Source of the DNA: Pleurostoma richardsiae
Taxonomy: Eukaryota; Ascomycota; Sordariomycetes; Calosphaeriales; Pleurostomataceae
Direction of reading: 5' to 3'
DNA: 64,000 nucleotides
Assembly: GCA_030052745.1 (NCBI GenBank)
Contig: JANBVO010000054.1
Location: 144,550 to 208,549, forward strand
In this document: piece after piece, positions 42,976-54,108 of the stretch
Numbering within the stretch: position 1 is the stretch's first letter
Layout of the letters: each line of letters opens with the position of its first letter
Translations under genes and position numbers: made by a program
The notes under the pieces: model-generated
Databases searched by the model: none
Seen by the model: the letters and a program-made list of their open reading frames with translations, nothing else
What the model was told of the DNA's origin: nothing

Positions 42976-44619
42976 ATGTTGTCCCTCTCAAAGACCTTCC
43001 TTGCTCTTTGCTTGTCTTTCATTGTCTACAAGGTCATCGCATCACGCATCAAGAAGAGGCAGCAGAATGCCAAGGCGGCAGCTCTGGGGTGTCTCTCCCC
43101 GCCGGTCTTGCGCAGCAAGAACTGGCTGGGCAACTCGCTGCTCAAGGAGTCTCTGAAGGCTACCAAGGAGGACCGAGGGCCTCAGTTCATCAGGGACACC
43201 ATGGACTCCATATCGCCTTCATGTCACACTGTCAAGGTCCCTATTCTCGACTACGAGCTCATCGTCACTCGTGACCCTGAGAACGTGAGGGTACTCTTCA
43301 GCAGCGCGGACTTCGATATCAGCTACACCAGAGAGGCCTCGTGGATGCCGCTCCTGGGGAGAGGCATCTTCACCAGCCGCGGAGATGTCTGGAAGCACAG
43401 CCGGGCTCTGCTGCGTCCCCAGTTCGCAAAGGACATGATCAGCGACCTCGACATGGAGGAGAAGCACCTCGACAACCTCATGAGCCAGCTGCCCCTAGAT
43501 ACCGCAACAGGCTGGACTGAGAAGGTCGACCTCCAGCCCCTGCTTTTCCGCCTGACCCTTGACATCGTGACCGAGTTCCTCTACGGTCAGTCAGTGAACT
43601 CCCTCACGAAGGTGCATCACGGGAAGGCCGGCGGCGACGACGATATCGCCAAGCACTTTGACTCCGCCAAGGTCTGGATCGACAAGCGCGGCGCCTTCTC
43701 CAAGTTCTACTGGCTGCTGAATAGCAAGGAGTTCAAGGAGGACTGCAGCACCATCCACGACTACGTGGACGCCATCGTCGCGGAGCGGCTGGCGCTCGCC
43801 AAGTCCGAGAAGCCGGCCGCGGACCCGGAGAAGGGCGCGCGGTTCAACCTGCTCAACGAGCTCACGGAGGCGACCCAGAACCCCGAGGAGCTCAGGAACG
43901 AGACGCTGCACGTGCTGATCGCCGGCAGGGACACCATGGGGTGCCTGCTGGGCTGGTGCATGTACTTCCTGGCGCGCCACCCGGAGGTCTACGCGAACCT
44001 GCGCAAGGCCGTCCTCGACCAGTTTGGCGACGCGAGGCCCGAGTTCCGCGGCCTTCGCGACTGCAGGTACCTGCAGTGGGTCATCACCGAGACGCTGCGG
44101 GTGGCCGCCGTCATCCCGCTCAACGAGCGGCGGGCCCTGCGCGACACGGTCCTGCCCAGCGGGGGTGGACCGGACGGCAAGGCGAGCGTCTTCGTCCCCG
44201 AAGGAACACAGGTGCTCATCCCGTTCTTCGCAATGCAGTACAGGACGGACCTGTGGGGCCCGGATGTTGAGGAGTTCAAGCCTGAGCGGTGGGAAGTCAA
44301 GCGGGCCGGTTGGGAGTTCATCCCGTTCGGCGGAGGTGCCAGGAAGTGCCTCGGGCGTGAGTTCATCCTCCCTATACCCCAAGGAGATCACTCTGGACAC
44401 TAATGTCACCTTGCAGAGCAATATGCGCTCACGGCCATCGGATATGCCATTGCCCGGGTCTGCCAGGAGTACGATCACATCGACAACATGGAGCAGGGTG
44501 ACGGGCGCATCAGGATGCATCACGCGATCGAGAACAGGAGCGGGACGGGCGTACAGGTTCGGCTCCATAAGGCTGGCTCACCGGCCGCTGAGACGTTGTC
44601 GGGGGAGAGTCCTATTTGA
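42976..44619 (+). CDS. CYP52-type cytochrome P450 (fatty acid/alkane omega-hydroxylase type)
   Basis: Two exons, 42976-44356 and 44417-44619, with a 60-base intron (GTGAGT...TTGCAG), giving 527 residues. The N-terminus is a membrane anchor (FLALCLSFIVYKVIAS) followed by a basic patch. The I-helix carries LIAGRDTMGCLLGW, where AGRDT is characteristic of CYP52 alkane/fatty acid hydroxylases. ExxR is ETLRVAAVIPLNERRA. The haem loop FIPFGGGARKCLGQQYAL spans the intron and places the ligand at C458. Without the intron the protein would stop just past the haem loop and lose its L-helix. CYP52 enzymes start omega-oxidation at the ER. The elongase and thioesterase within 12 kb also act on acyl chains, but no co-regulation can be shown. 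Confidence 0.92.
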
Positions 44620-45648
44620 TACGTGGTTCTCATGTCATAGTTCGTAATCCTGAGCAGAGGGCCAGATCTGAGTCAAGTGTAAATTCCAAGCAGCGGCAAA
44701 GTCTGCAAGCAACATAATTTGGGCGTAAATCCTGGAGAAGATAGACAAAGGACAGCAACTCTAACTTTCAAACTAACATGAATCTACCGTTAGCAGTGTC
44801 AGAACTGTTAAGGAGAACAACCTCTCTTGCTTGTAGACACGGTTCAGCGATGTTAACAGTTCGGGTTGCTCTTTTGTTTTCTGTTGATCTGTCTACAATT
44901 CGAGCAAGCCACCGTTCCATATGCTCACGGACAGGGAGACTCGTCGAGGGGGATTTCCGAAACCATGTCTGGCCGATAATTATAGTGACACTTTTACGGA
45001 ATATCCTCTCACTGTGAACCAGTTCTCGGTGTAGCTCTCAGCTATGTTCCCCGTCGAGGAGCCGGTATCCCTCTCGAGTGGGTTCTGCACAGCTCCACAG
45101 CCAGAGCTTGCTAAGATCTGCCGGCGGATTTCTCGGAGCTGCAGCTTTCAGGCAATTACATCACTGACTCCTTGCTTCAACACGGCAATCGGCCTGAGAA
45201 TTGCATACTGTCGTCTCCTCCGCTGATTCGCGGGCACAGACGGATCTGCCGCCAGCCGACACGGGATCTACGGCAGGGTTGCGCATCCCAACCGAGTCTG
45301 AGCACTCTCCGCCGACCTGTTCGGCCAAGGCCAAGCGGCTGCTACCTGCAAGCACTCGCGACGATCTCTCAGGGACGAAACGACGGAGAGAGACCTGTGT
45401 TGAAACTGTGCCCACAAGTCAGAGTCATGTCTCCCAGGAGAGTGTCAACAGAGCTTGGTAACTATGACGATGTATATTCTAGTAAATTCGGAAGGCTGAA
45501 GCCAAGTAGACCGGGCAGAGGTGAATATATCTACATAGAAGATGGAGACCACCTTCCTTTGATACCGTGACTTGCCCGACAGGTGAACAGAAGAGTGTCC
45601 AAACAGCCAACCCACACCCAAACACCCAGTAGACGCTTTTATCCTACT
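44620..45648. other. Intergenic, CYP52 to Ala/Ser-rich secreted gene
   Basis: A 1.0-kb gap between plus-strand genes, with low GC around 44690-45010. No supported gene or repeat. Confidence 0.4.
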
Positions 45649-46696
45649 ATGCACTTCCTCAAAGCCACAATCCTCCTCGCCCAGACTGCCCTGGTGGCAG
45701 CTGACCAGGTCGAAAACGCCATGATATTGTAAGTGCTCGCCCTCAGCCACGCCTTCCGACCTCCTTCCACTCTTCCCCTGGCTGACCATCCCTCATAGGA
45801 AGCGTCAAGGCTGGCAAGCCGCCGAGTCTGCTGCCCTCGAGGCCGCCAGCAGTGCCGCCGCCCAGGCCTCCTCCCTAGCCGGCCTCTTCGGCAAGCGCGC
45901 CGCCGCCGCCACCGCCACCGTCACCACCCCGGCCGCCGTCCTCCCCGCCCGCGCTGCCACCACCACACCTGCCGGCGAGGACTGGCAGGCCGTCGAGTCC
46001 GCGGCACTGGCCGCCGCCTCTGCCGCCGCCGCCCAGGCGCAGGGCATCGCCTCGCAGCTGGTCGCCCGGCAGTCCTGGCAGTCCGCCGAGGCCTCCGCGC
46101 TCGCCGCCGCCTCCGCTGCCGCGTCCAGCGCCGCCGCCCTGGCGTCGCAGTACGCGGCCGGGTTCGCCCGTCGCAGCCCGCAGGACTGGGCCGACGCGGT
46201 GTCCAGCGCCGAGAGCGTGGCGAGCAGCTACGCGAGCTGGGCGGCCACGGTGGGCAGCGGGTACGCGGAGACGGGGGCGGACGTGGCGTCCAGCGCGGTG
46301 AGCTACGCGAGCAGCGTGGCGGCGAGCGCCGAGGGGGCGGCCACGAGCGCTGTGGAGAGCGCGGAGAGCGTCGCTAGTAGTGTTGTTTCGAGCGCCGAGA
46401 GTGTGGCCAGCGATGCCGCGACGGGGTCTGACAGGGCGTCGGCGAGCAGCGCGGCGGCGAGCGCCGAGAGTGTTGCCAGCAGCGTGGCGGCTAGTGCTTC
46501 GGGCGTGGCGAGCAGTGCCGCGGCCAGTGCATCCAGTGTTGCTAGCAGCGCTGCTGCGAGCGCGACTGGGTCTGCGGCCTCCGCGTCGGCGTCGGGGAGC
46601 TCAGTGACCGACAGTGGGAGTGGGAGGGTGGGTGTCAGCGCCGGTGCTGCTGGAGCAGGCTTGACGCTTGCTGTTGGGATGATGGCGCTGCTGTAA
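45649..46696 (+). CDS. Secreted Ala/Ser-rich protein with Trp-headed repeats and Kex2-type sites, GPI-like tail
   Basis: Two exons, 45649-45728 and 45799-46696, with a 70-base intron (GTAAGT...CATAG), giving 325 residues. The signal peptide is MHFLKATILLAQTALVAA. Four Trp-headed units follow, with Trp at 32, 89, 120 and 157, each opening like WQAAESAALEAAS. They are bounded by basic sites: KR 28-29, KR 59-60, R78, R117 and RR 151-152, the type cut by Kex2. The second half (about 161-300) is an Ala/Ser/Val repeat (SAESVASS, SAAASA units) with strong helix tendency. The end GAAGAGLTLAVGMMALL after a small-residue stretch fits a GPI-attachment signal. Likely a cell-wall or secreted repeat protein; processed peptides from the N-terminal half are an inference. 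Confidence 0.78.
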
Positions 46697-47167
46697 AGGA
46701 TGTGAGAGGCTATCCCAGGGAAAAAGTGTCGAGGACGGACATTGAGCTGTGTTACTGAGTACATATTCCTGTGCCACTTGGCCTATATGGTCGTTCAGGG
46801 TACAAGGGTTCTGATCGCAACAAATGGCATGGCTAAAAGAAACGCCCAGGAGAGGTACCGCGACGGAAAGATGTTTTGTAGGTTTTATAGATCTGATGCT
46901 TTATGCAACCGTAATGAGAAGTAATCGAAGAGGAACGTGAAACTGTCAGAGCACTTGTGACTGCTGTCCGGCAGTGACCCATTCTATTCTATAAAAATAC
47001 ATATGGTGGTGATATACATGGTATCATCAAGGAAGATGCTTTTAGCTGGCCAGCATAATGAAAACAGGTCTAAGCGGAGAGAAAGTAGGCGATTCCAGAG
47101 TCTATAGTGCAAACCGAAGCCGTCTATATGTCGTGTTATACAGGTGGAAGTCCTTAGGCGTGGCAAC
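46697..47167. other. Convergent 3' region
   Basis: A 471-base AT-rich spacer between the Ala/Ser-rich gene and the aspartyl-tRNA synthetase gene, with ATAAAAATAC at about 46990. No gene. Confidence 0.4.
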
Positions 47168-49564
47168 TCAAGAAGACACCTCACTTTGGGTGTTGGGCTC
47201 TTTCCGTACAGCGAGATGATAGGTCGCCAGGTCTTTGTTAGTGATGGGGCCGGGACTGTTGACCATGAGGTCTTCTCCCTTCATGTTCTTCGGGAATGCG
47301 ATGACGTCTCTCACGGAGTTCGTGTAACTGAGCATGGCGATCAGACGGTCCCAGCCGAAGGCGAAGCCTGCATGGGGGGGACAGCCCGCCCTAAGGGCCT
47401 CGATGAGGTGGGCGAAGTGCGAGAGGCCTTCCTTGGTCATTTTCAAGATGTCCCTGAAGATGTACTCTTGAACTTCCGCAATGTGGACTCTACGGCTGCC
47501 ACCTCCTAGCTCGACTCCATTCAGGACGAGGTCGTAGTGGTCGGCCTTCACTCTGAGCGGATCCTTGCGAAGCATCTCGAAATCTTCCGGGCCTAGTGGT
47601 GCAGTGAAGGGGTGGTGAGTCGCGGAAAACCCCGACGAGCCGCCCTGGCCGGGGTCAGTGTCGTTGTTTGGCATGAAGAGCGGGAAGCCATGGACCCAGA
47701 GGAACATGAGCCGGCGATCGCGTTTTAAGAAGCCCTTCTCTACCGCCCAGTTGTACAGTTCGATTCTTAGGGTACCCAAGGCCGTCGAGCCCCCCTCGAA
47801 TGGTTTATCGGGGCGAGCTTGGATCACCAGAACATCACCGGCTTCCAACGAAGCCAAGTCCCCAAGTTCCGGGTCACCGTCCGCTACCCTCATCGCAAAC
47901 TCGTGCCCAAGAGGAGCCAAGCCAGCAAGTGGCTTCGTGGGGTCGTAAACCATATAGACAGGCTCACCGTCGGGGTTCTTTGCGACAGCCGGCGGAAGAT
48001 TTTCCCAGCACTCATACGCAAGATCGCGGCACTCGCCGGGCTCTCCATTCAGCCGGAACTTGACCGCTTCCACGATGGGATTCTCAAGATCCGTGATCAT
48101 TTTGATGAAATCTTGCGGGAGGAGATTGTCGATGCGCTGGATCTGGAAGATAGTCAGTATAATGCGATGCTAGAATGTCGGTGGCACGAACCTTGTTAGG
48201 AATTCGGAGATCTGGCTTGTCTGAGCCGTACGACGACATAGCTTCCTGGTACGTCATACGTGGGAAAGGATCTGATGGGATTTTCGTATATTCGATGCTG
48301 TTGTCTGAGTTGTCCGAGGCAGCTTGCTTGCGTACTGGAACAAGGTCGCCTTCAATCTCTTGCAAGATCCAAGAGGACTCGATGCTTGAGAGTAACTCGC
48401 GCACGAGACTTTCGAGGAGTCGCATCACGTCCTCGCCCCTTGAAAAGGACATCTCAAGATCAAGCTGCAGGCATTGTTATTAAGGAGCACACAGCGGCGC
48501 AGAATCGGGAACAGTAGGGGGAGAAGTAGTGTCAAGTAGAAAGGATGTAATCCGAACCTGTGTGAACTCAGGCTGCCTGTCTGTCCTGAGATCCTCGTCT
48601 CGAAAACATCGTGCGAATTGGTAATACCGACCAACACCACTGGCCATGAGGATCTGCTTGTACTGCTGAGGGCTCTGAGGTAGCGCGTATGCGAAGCCCT
48701 TCTGTCTGGTCGGCACAAGGAACTCTCTGGCCCCCTCAGGGGTGGACTTGAAGAGAACTGGAGTCTCTACCATTGAGAAGCCGTTCCGGTCGAGAAATGT
48801 CGACGCCAGGCGCTGGACTTCGTGGCGGAACTTGAGTCTCTGCTGAAGAGCCTTGTAGTATCTCAGCTGCAGGTGTCGCGAGCGAGGAGGGAACTTGGCA
48901 TCCCTCGTTACGGTGATGTCCTTTGGGAACGGGCTGAGCACGTGGACAGACTTGGGAACAAGCTCGACGAAACTTATTGTCGAACCTAGCCATCTATTCT
49001 CTGACTGCTCAGAGCTATCAGACGAAGGCTCAAGTTTCTCAATGGTGCCAGTCAGGGCCACAGCGCTATGGGCAGGCGTAGACTTGAGAGCCTGGTGGGC
49101 GAGATGTTCGGGAGAACCTTCTTGTTCCCACCTTGCTGCCACATTGATAACAGGGCCATTATCCACGCTGAGCTTGCTGAAGCTCAACTTAGAGGACATC
49201 TGCCTCTTTGGCCCAAGAAATCCATAGACTGTGACGGTATTGCCAATCTTGAACTCCTCAGGACTCGATTGTGGAGGATAATCGACTAGAAGCGAGCGAG
49301 TTCAGCTTTAGACGTAGGTGGGAAGTACATCCGAACATACATACAGTAGGTCTTATATTGGTCCCAGCCCTCAAGGAAGCGTTCAGTCTTGTACCTGGGG
49401 CCTGATGGTGCCGCGGAGCTCTTTAGGCATCGCTGTATAAGGGGCCATGAGCATCGTAGCGCAGATGATGCATGTGGTGTGAGAGACGAGCCGGTTGATG
49501 CGCAGAAGCGAGAACCCGTCCGCGCTCTAGACAACAAGCGAGATGAGGGAACGACCGGTTTCAT
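47168..49564 (-). CDS. MSD1: Aspartyl-tRNA synthetase, mitochondrial
   Basis: Four exons: 49345-49564, 48558-49285, 48192-48464 and 47168-48142, giving 731 residues. The N-terminus is an Arg/Ser-rich mitochondrial leader ([20 protein letters not shown]). The OB-fold anticodon domain follows ([18 protein letters not shown]). The class II core has motif 2 in [20 protein letters not shown] and joins across the intron to [11 protein letters not shown], as in bacterial-type AspRS. Motif 3 is [17 protein letters not shown]. The insertion domain includes [12 protein letters not shown]. It is of the bacterial type, matching yeast Msd1 / human DARS2, and charges tRNA-Asp in mitochondria. The donors of introns 2 and 3 are the rarer GTTCGG and GTTCGT. 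Confidence 0.95.
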
Positions 49565-51462
49565 GACGGTCTCAAAGTCTCCAGAGTCAGGATTAGAACA
49601 CTTCTGTCAAGTTGCTAACAGCCGGTATAGAACATCACTGAACGGCACCCCGGCATCAATACCTTTCGAGATGCAGCTCTGAATGTGAGCTGAGCTACCG
49701 GGCCAATGAGAGACATGCTGCTCTCCACTTATGTAAGCAGAGCGGATGCTGCATATGGCCGTTCCGAGCCGTTCTCCGCGCCTCATTGGTCTCAGCCGAA
49801 GCGGGAGCGGGCGTGGCCCCACTATTCTCAATATCAAAAGGGACTCAGGAAATTCAGAAACTTTTCCCTTCCTCTCTTTTCTCTCTATCCTTCCACTTCA
49901 AAACAATGTGAGTACAACCGCATCACTTAAGATACTAGTAAGCTCGATATGCTGACAGAGTCACAGATGATGAAAGCCGCGTGTTAATATGATGTTGCTC
50001 CCTCCGTCTGGAGCTTCCAAACTCTCCCTTCGGGGCTCAAGTGGTTTGGTTGCGCCTGGAGAAGAGCCATGAAATAAGCGTTCGACACACCTCGACCTTG
50101 TTAATCATCGGACGCGAAAAGGCAACTCTGACTCATTTTGGAGATTGGAAGGTCATTGTTCCCTCCGCGTAGCTTTGTGATGCACTTGTTCCTCGTCTCA
50201 TCAGCGCTCTTGGCAGGAGTGGGAGCTCTCCGTTCCCACGTTCTGCAGAGTGTCTGTCCCCCCTTTAACTGAGCACCCTTCCATTCCTCGAGCTGTTTTT
50301 GCAGCTCGGTATCTGATTAGTCGCGAGTCCTGAGAGTCTCCAGTATCAGCTATGGTCTCTACCCAGCTGAATGCGTGGCAAGCCCGGTACGACCCGTTTG
50401 AGAGGCGCTACATGAATGGTAAGTCATTCCGCGTTGAGGCGAGGCTGCCGTAGTGCACTTCTGCGTTGCTGAAATCATCGACTACGCTGGCTATACTGTT
50501 GGCAAGTCCTCTTACTGTGGGGTGAACTGCTGCGAGTCGTTATCGCACCTCGATGGACGATGCATTTCTGCGTGATGGAGCTTCTATCAACCACGTACAC
50601 ATACCTAAGTAGTCAGGCTCGTCATAGATACGGCAAGAATTGTGCTCCTTAGATGGCTGTACGCGTTAGGATTAATAAGAGGAAGATAAGCAGTGAATAC
50701 GCGTCTTGTATCTCAAGACCACTCTCCCATGTCCTCATCCTTGTATGCCCAGGAGTGTGTCCTGGTGGTCCTGGTGGCGGTTTATTAAGCGCCGCTAAGT
50801 CCTGAGATTAGCGGCGGGGATCGCAGTCTGCAGCGAACTTCCCGACTGCCCGACTGCCCGACGTCAGTCCTCCAGCCAACCAGCTCCAGCAGCTCCAGCA
50901 CCAGCGCCAGCGCTGGCTCCTGCGGAACGAGCGAAGTTGCCTACAACCTCCCTCCGAGGCTTCACCACCTTATCCCGCCCGCGACTACGCAGAGACAAGA
51001 GGGGCACCATCCGGGCAGACCGTCGTTGTATCCTTACTCTCGCGGACTGCAGTTTGTATATTTATCGGTATCCGCAGATCATTATTTGTCTTTTTGCGAT
51101 AGGACCCGCGCCGAGGAGATCCGATTGCGTACTACGATGGATACGACGCCGATGCCCAACATTGTATCGTGAGGGCCATTCTTGCCTGTGGTTCGTAGCA
51201 CAAACCGCAAGCCGCCATTCCGTCTCCCAGAATACGACAGGAGACTCAAGTCACCTCTTTGTTTGACCGACCGAAACGCGAAATAGCGCAAGCGCTGCGT
51301 GGCAACTCTTCCAGCTCTTCCGCTTCTCTGGCCGCCACGGTTTGGTGTCGGTGCTCCCCTCGAGCCGCAGCTGTCCTTGGCATCTCACCAAGCCACTCTC
51401 TGCGTGTGGAAAGAGGTCATCGCCGACGTCTACAAGCCTAGTCCGGGTAAGAAGGAGCAAAG
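49565..51462. other. Intergenic, MSD1 to AP180, 1.9 kb
   Basis: A divergent upstream region. It contains a CT-rich tract at 49855-49910 followed by an apparent intron (GTGAGT near 49911, GCTGACAGAG...CACAG near 49967) in sequence with no coding frame, possibly a spliced non-coding or 5' leader. A separate weak small-gene candidate lies at 50352-50652. Short CAGCTCCAGCAGCTCCAGC repeats lie at about 50878-50905. Confidence 0.35.
50352..50652 (+). CDS. Possible small two-exon gene, unrecognised
   Basis: A short open exon (50352-50418) begins MVSTQLNAWQARYDPFERR and ends at a good GTAAGT donor. It can be joined to 50507-50652 (AAG acceptor) to give 70 residues with a hydrophobic middle (VLLLWGELLRVVIAP). 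Exon 1 has coding-like third positions; exon 2 does not. I do not recognise it. The acceptor is guesswork, so this may be a chance open frame. Confidence 0.22.
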
Positions 51463-53603
51463 ATGTCGGGCTCGTTCGAGAAGTCGGTGAAGGGCGCGAC
51501 AAAGATCAAGGTTCGCTTTATTTGTCCTCTAATCTCCTTGTGCCGCCTGTCGCGAAACATTAAATCCGTCTGGTCCGCCCGCTGACCTACTATGAAACCA
51601 GCTCGCGCCCCCGAAGACGAAGTACATCGAGCACATTCTGGTTGCGACGCATGCCGGAGAGGCTGGGGTTGGCGAGGTATTTCGCGCTCTTCAGCACCGG
51701 TTGCGGGACTCGACATGGACCATCGTCTTCAAGAGCTTGATCACCGTCCACCTGATGATCCGCGAGGGATCTCCCGATGTCACACTAGGATACCTTGCGA
51801 AGCACAGGAACATGCTGGCGATAAGCATGTTCTCGGATGGTAAGGATTTCGACAGGAAGACACAAGACGAGCAATGGCAGAACCATGAGGCTAATGGACT
51901 CTGCGTTCACAGCTCAGACACAAGGACGGAACATCAGGCATTACGCAAACTACCTGTCCGAACGAGCGAGAGCATACCGTGATACGAAATGCGACTGGGT
52001 TCGCGCGAAAGAGTCGCGGCTGGAGAAGTTGAGTGTCGAGAAGGGCCTGCTGAGAGAGACCGAGGTTGTGCAACACCAGCTCACGGCGCTTCTGAAATGC
52101 GATGTTAGTCCCTTCCTTACTGCTTGCATCGTGCGGAGCTTCGCAATGCTGATCCCGGACAGGTACTGGAGAATGAGCCAGAGAACGAGATAACAATCAC
52201 GGCCTTCAGGCTCCTGGTGCTGGACCTGCTCGCTCTGTTCCAGGTCCTGAACCAAGCCATGATTAACATTCTGGGTAGGAGAGCTCCTGGCATAGCTAGC
52301 TGCTGTGTTGCAGTAATGCTAATATTCCGATAAAGGGCACTTCTTCGAAATGTCGAAGGTCGATGCGGAGCGAGCTATGGATATCTACCGCGACTTCACC
52401 AAGCAGACGGACTTCGTGGTCCAGTACCTGAGCGTTGCCCGCCAATACGAGCACCACACAAGGGTCGAGGTCCCGAAGCTGAAGCATGCCCCAGTTAACC
52501 TGGGTCGGCAGCTCGAGGACTATCTCAAAGACCCGGACTTCGAAATCCACAGGAGACAGTACCTCGCCGAGCTCGAGGCGAAGAAAAGAGGCGGAGGCTC
52601 TAAGTCGTCCAAGATAGAAACCTCCACCAAGGCATCTGCCAGCAGGGCTTTCCCGGACGTGAAGCCGCTTCAATCGGCTCCAAAACCGGCACAACCTACC
52701 AAGGGACCCGACCAGAACCTCATTGACTTCTTCGACTCCATCGAGCAGAACCAGACTACTATGGCGACACAGCCTAACCCACAACAGCCGGGAGCGATGT
52801 CATCTCCTTGGGCATCCACTAATATGTTCCAGGCTCAGCCGACGGGTCAGTTCCAAAACGGATTCGTGGCTCAACCGACGGGGTACAACCCGTTCCAGCA
52901 GCAGCCGCAGCAGCCGCAGCAGCAACAGGGCTTCATGCAACAGCAGCCAACGACTCAGCCTTTGCAACCCGCCTTCACCGGTGCCGGATTTGGAGGCTTC
53001 ACACCTCAGCCGAGTTTCCAGCCAAGCTCCCTCGCACCCATCCCGCAGAACACGATCGCATCTTTCCAGACGGGGCCCGCAGCTGTGCAACCGCAGCAGC
53101 CGGCACCTCAGCTCCAACCTCTCCAGACTGGCCAGCAGAGCACCAATCCTTTCAGGCAGTCCACCATGTTGACCGGGCAGGTCACGGGCGCCACGTCCTT
53201 GACCTCTCCAATCCAGCAGCAATCCACCAATCCTTTCGCTCGCTCCTCTCCGCAGGCCACTCAGCCCTTCGGCGCTCCCGCCAGCAACTCGCCCTTCCAG
53301 TCGACACCACCACCTCAGCAGTTCCCTCAACAAGCACCGGCTCCACTACTGCCAATGGCCACCGGGACGAACCCGTTCACGAAGACCTTCACAGGGTCAC
53401 AGCAGGCTCAGAGACCGCAGACAAGCGCGGGGCTCGCGCCTCAGCCAACAGGAAGCACCAATCCCTTCCGACAGAGTGCCTTTGTGAACCACAACACAGG
53501 CATGGGCTGGCAACACAACCAGCAGCCCATCGGCGGCGGGCTGGATCATCTAGAGACAGTGCCGGTGTTCCCCAGGCCGGCGCAGCAGTCGCCTTGGCAG
53601 TAG
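51463..53603 (+). CDS. AP180/CALM-type clathrin assembly protein (Yap1801/1802-like)
   Basis: Five exons: 51463-51510, 51602-51839, 51913-52103, 52163-52274 and 52336-53603, giving 618 residues. The ANTH domain (about 1-270) begins SFEKSVKGATKIKLAPPKTK with the Lys/His-rich phosphoinositide patch, then RDSTWTIVFKSLITVHLMIR and HYANYLSERARAYRD. Its end is marked by MSKVDAERAMDIYRDFTKQT. A clathrin-box-like NLIDFFDSIEQ comes next. The long Gln/Pro-rich tail holds several NPF motifs (STNPFRQS, TNPFARS, GTNPFTK, TNPFRQSAF) that bind EH-domain proteins. It recruits clathrin and cargo at plasma-membrane endocytic sites. Donors include the rarer GTTCGC and GTTAGT. Confidence 0.95.
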
Positions 53604-54108
53604 ACTTCCCCTTCTGTGTATGTGTTGGAGGAGGATGGATTCTTGGATTCTTGGGGTCGGGGCGGAGGAGGGTGGGTCGGTTCGTTCTGTCTTCGCTTAA
53701 GTTTTTCATATATCACCTTGGCTCAAAGCGACGGCGTTTCAAAGTGCTGGTTTTGAGACAGAGAAAACTCGATGCCTTCGTTGGGGTTCATTCGGTGGAC
53801 AAATACATGTAACTCTTAAGCCGTGGCTCTCTGGGGACGGGCAGGCCAGAGGCAAACTGCATGTGACAAGATTCCATTCAGCGGACTAATCCTTGACGCA
53901 TCTACTACAGCATCTTCCATAATTGCGTCTTCATTCGTGTCTATAGTCTCGGCGGAATATGCCAGATCTCAGGGCAGGAGCCCTCTTTTACATCACCGTT
54001 CCAGTACCAGATAACGCCATCGCTATGCCAAATTCAAGTGCGAGACCATCGTGAACACCTTCGATAACTTCATCCACTCGAGCCACAAGTGCCCACAAGT
54101 CATTGGCC
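53604..54108. other. Convergent 3' region, AP180 and TFB3
   Basis: A 505-base spacer between stop codons. No supported gene; short open frames only. Confidence 0.4.

Noticed and set aside
29471-44619. Secondary-metabolite cluster covering two P450s and an MFS transporter
   Set aside because: No core synthase, tailoring regulator or co-oriented block; housekeeping-type genes lie between, so only a loose lipid theme is kept as a finding.
45805-46047. Ala-rich open frames antisense to the secreted Ala/Ser-rich gene
   Set aside because: Mirror of the Ala/Ser repeat; the plus-strand signal peptide and splice join decide the coding strand.
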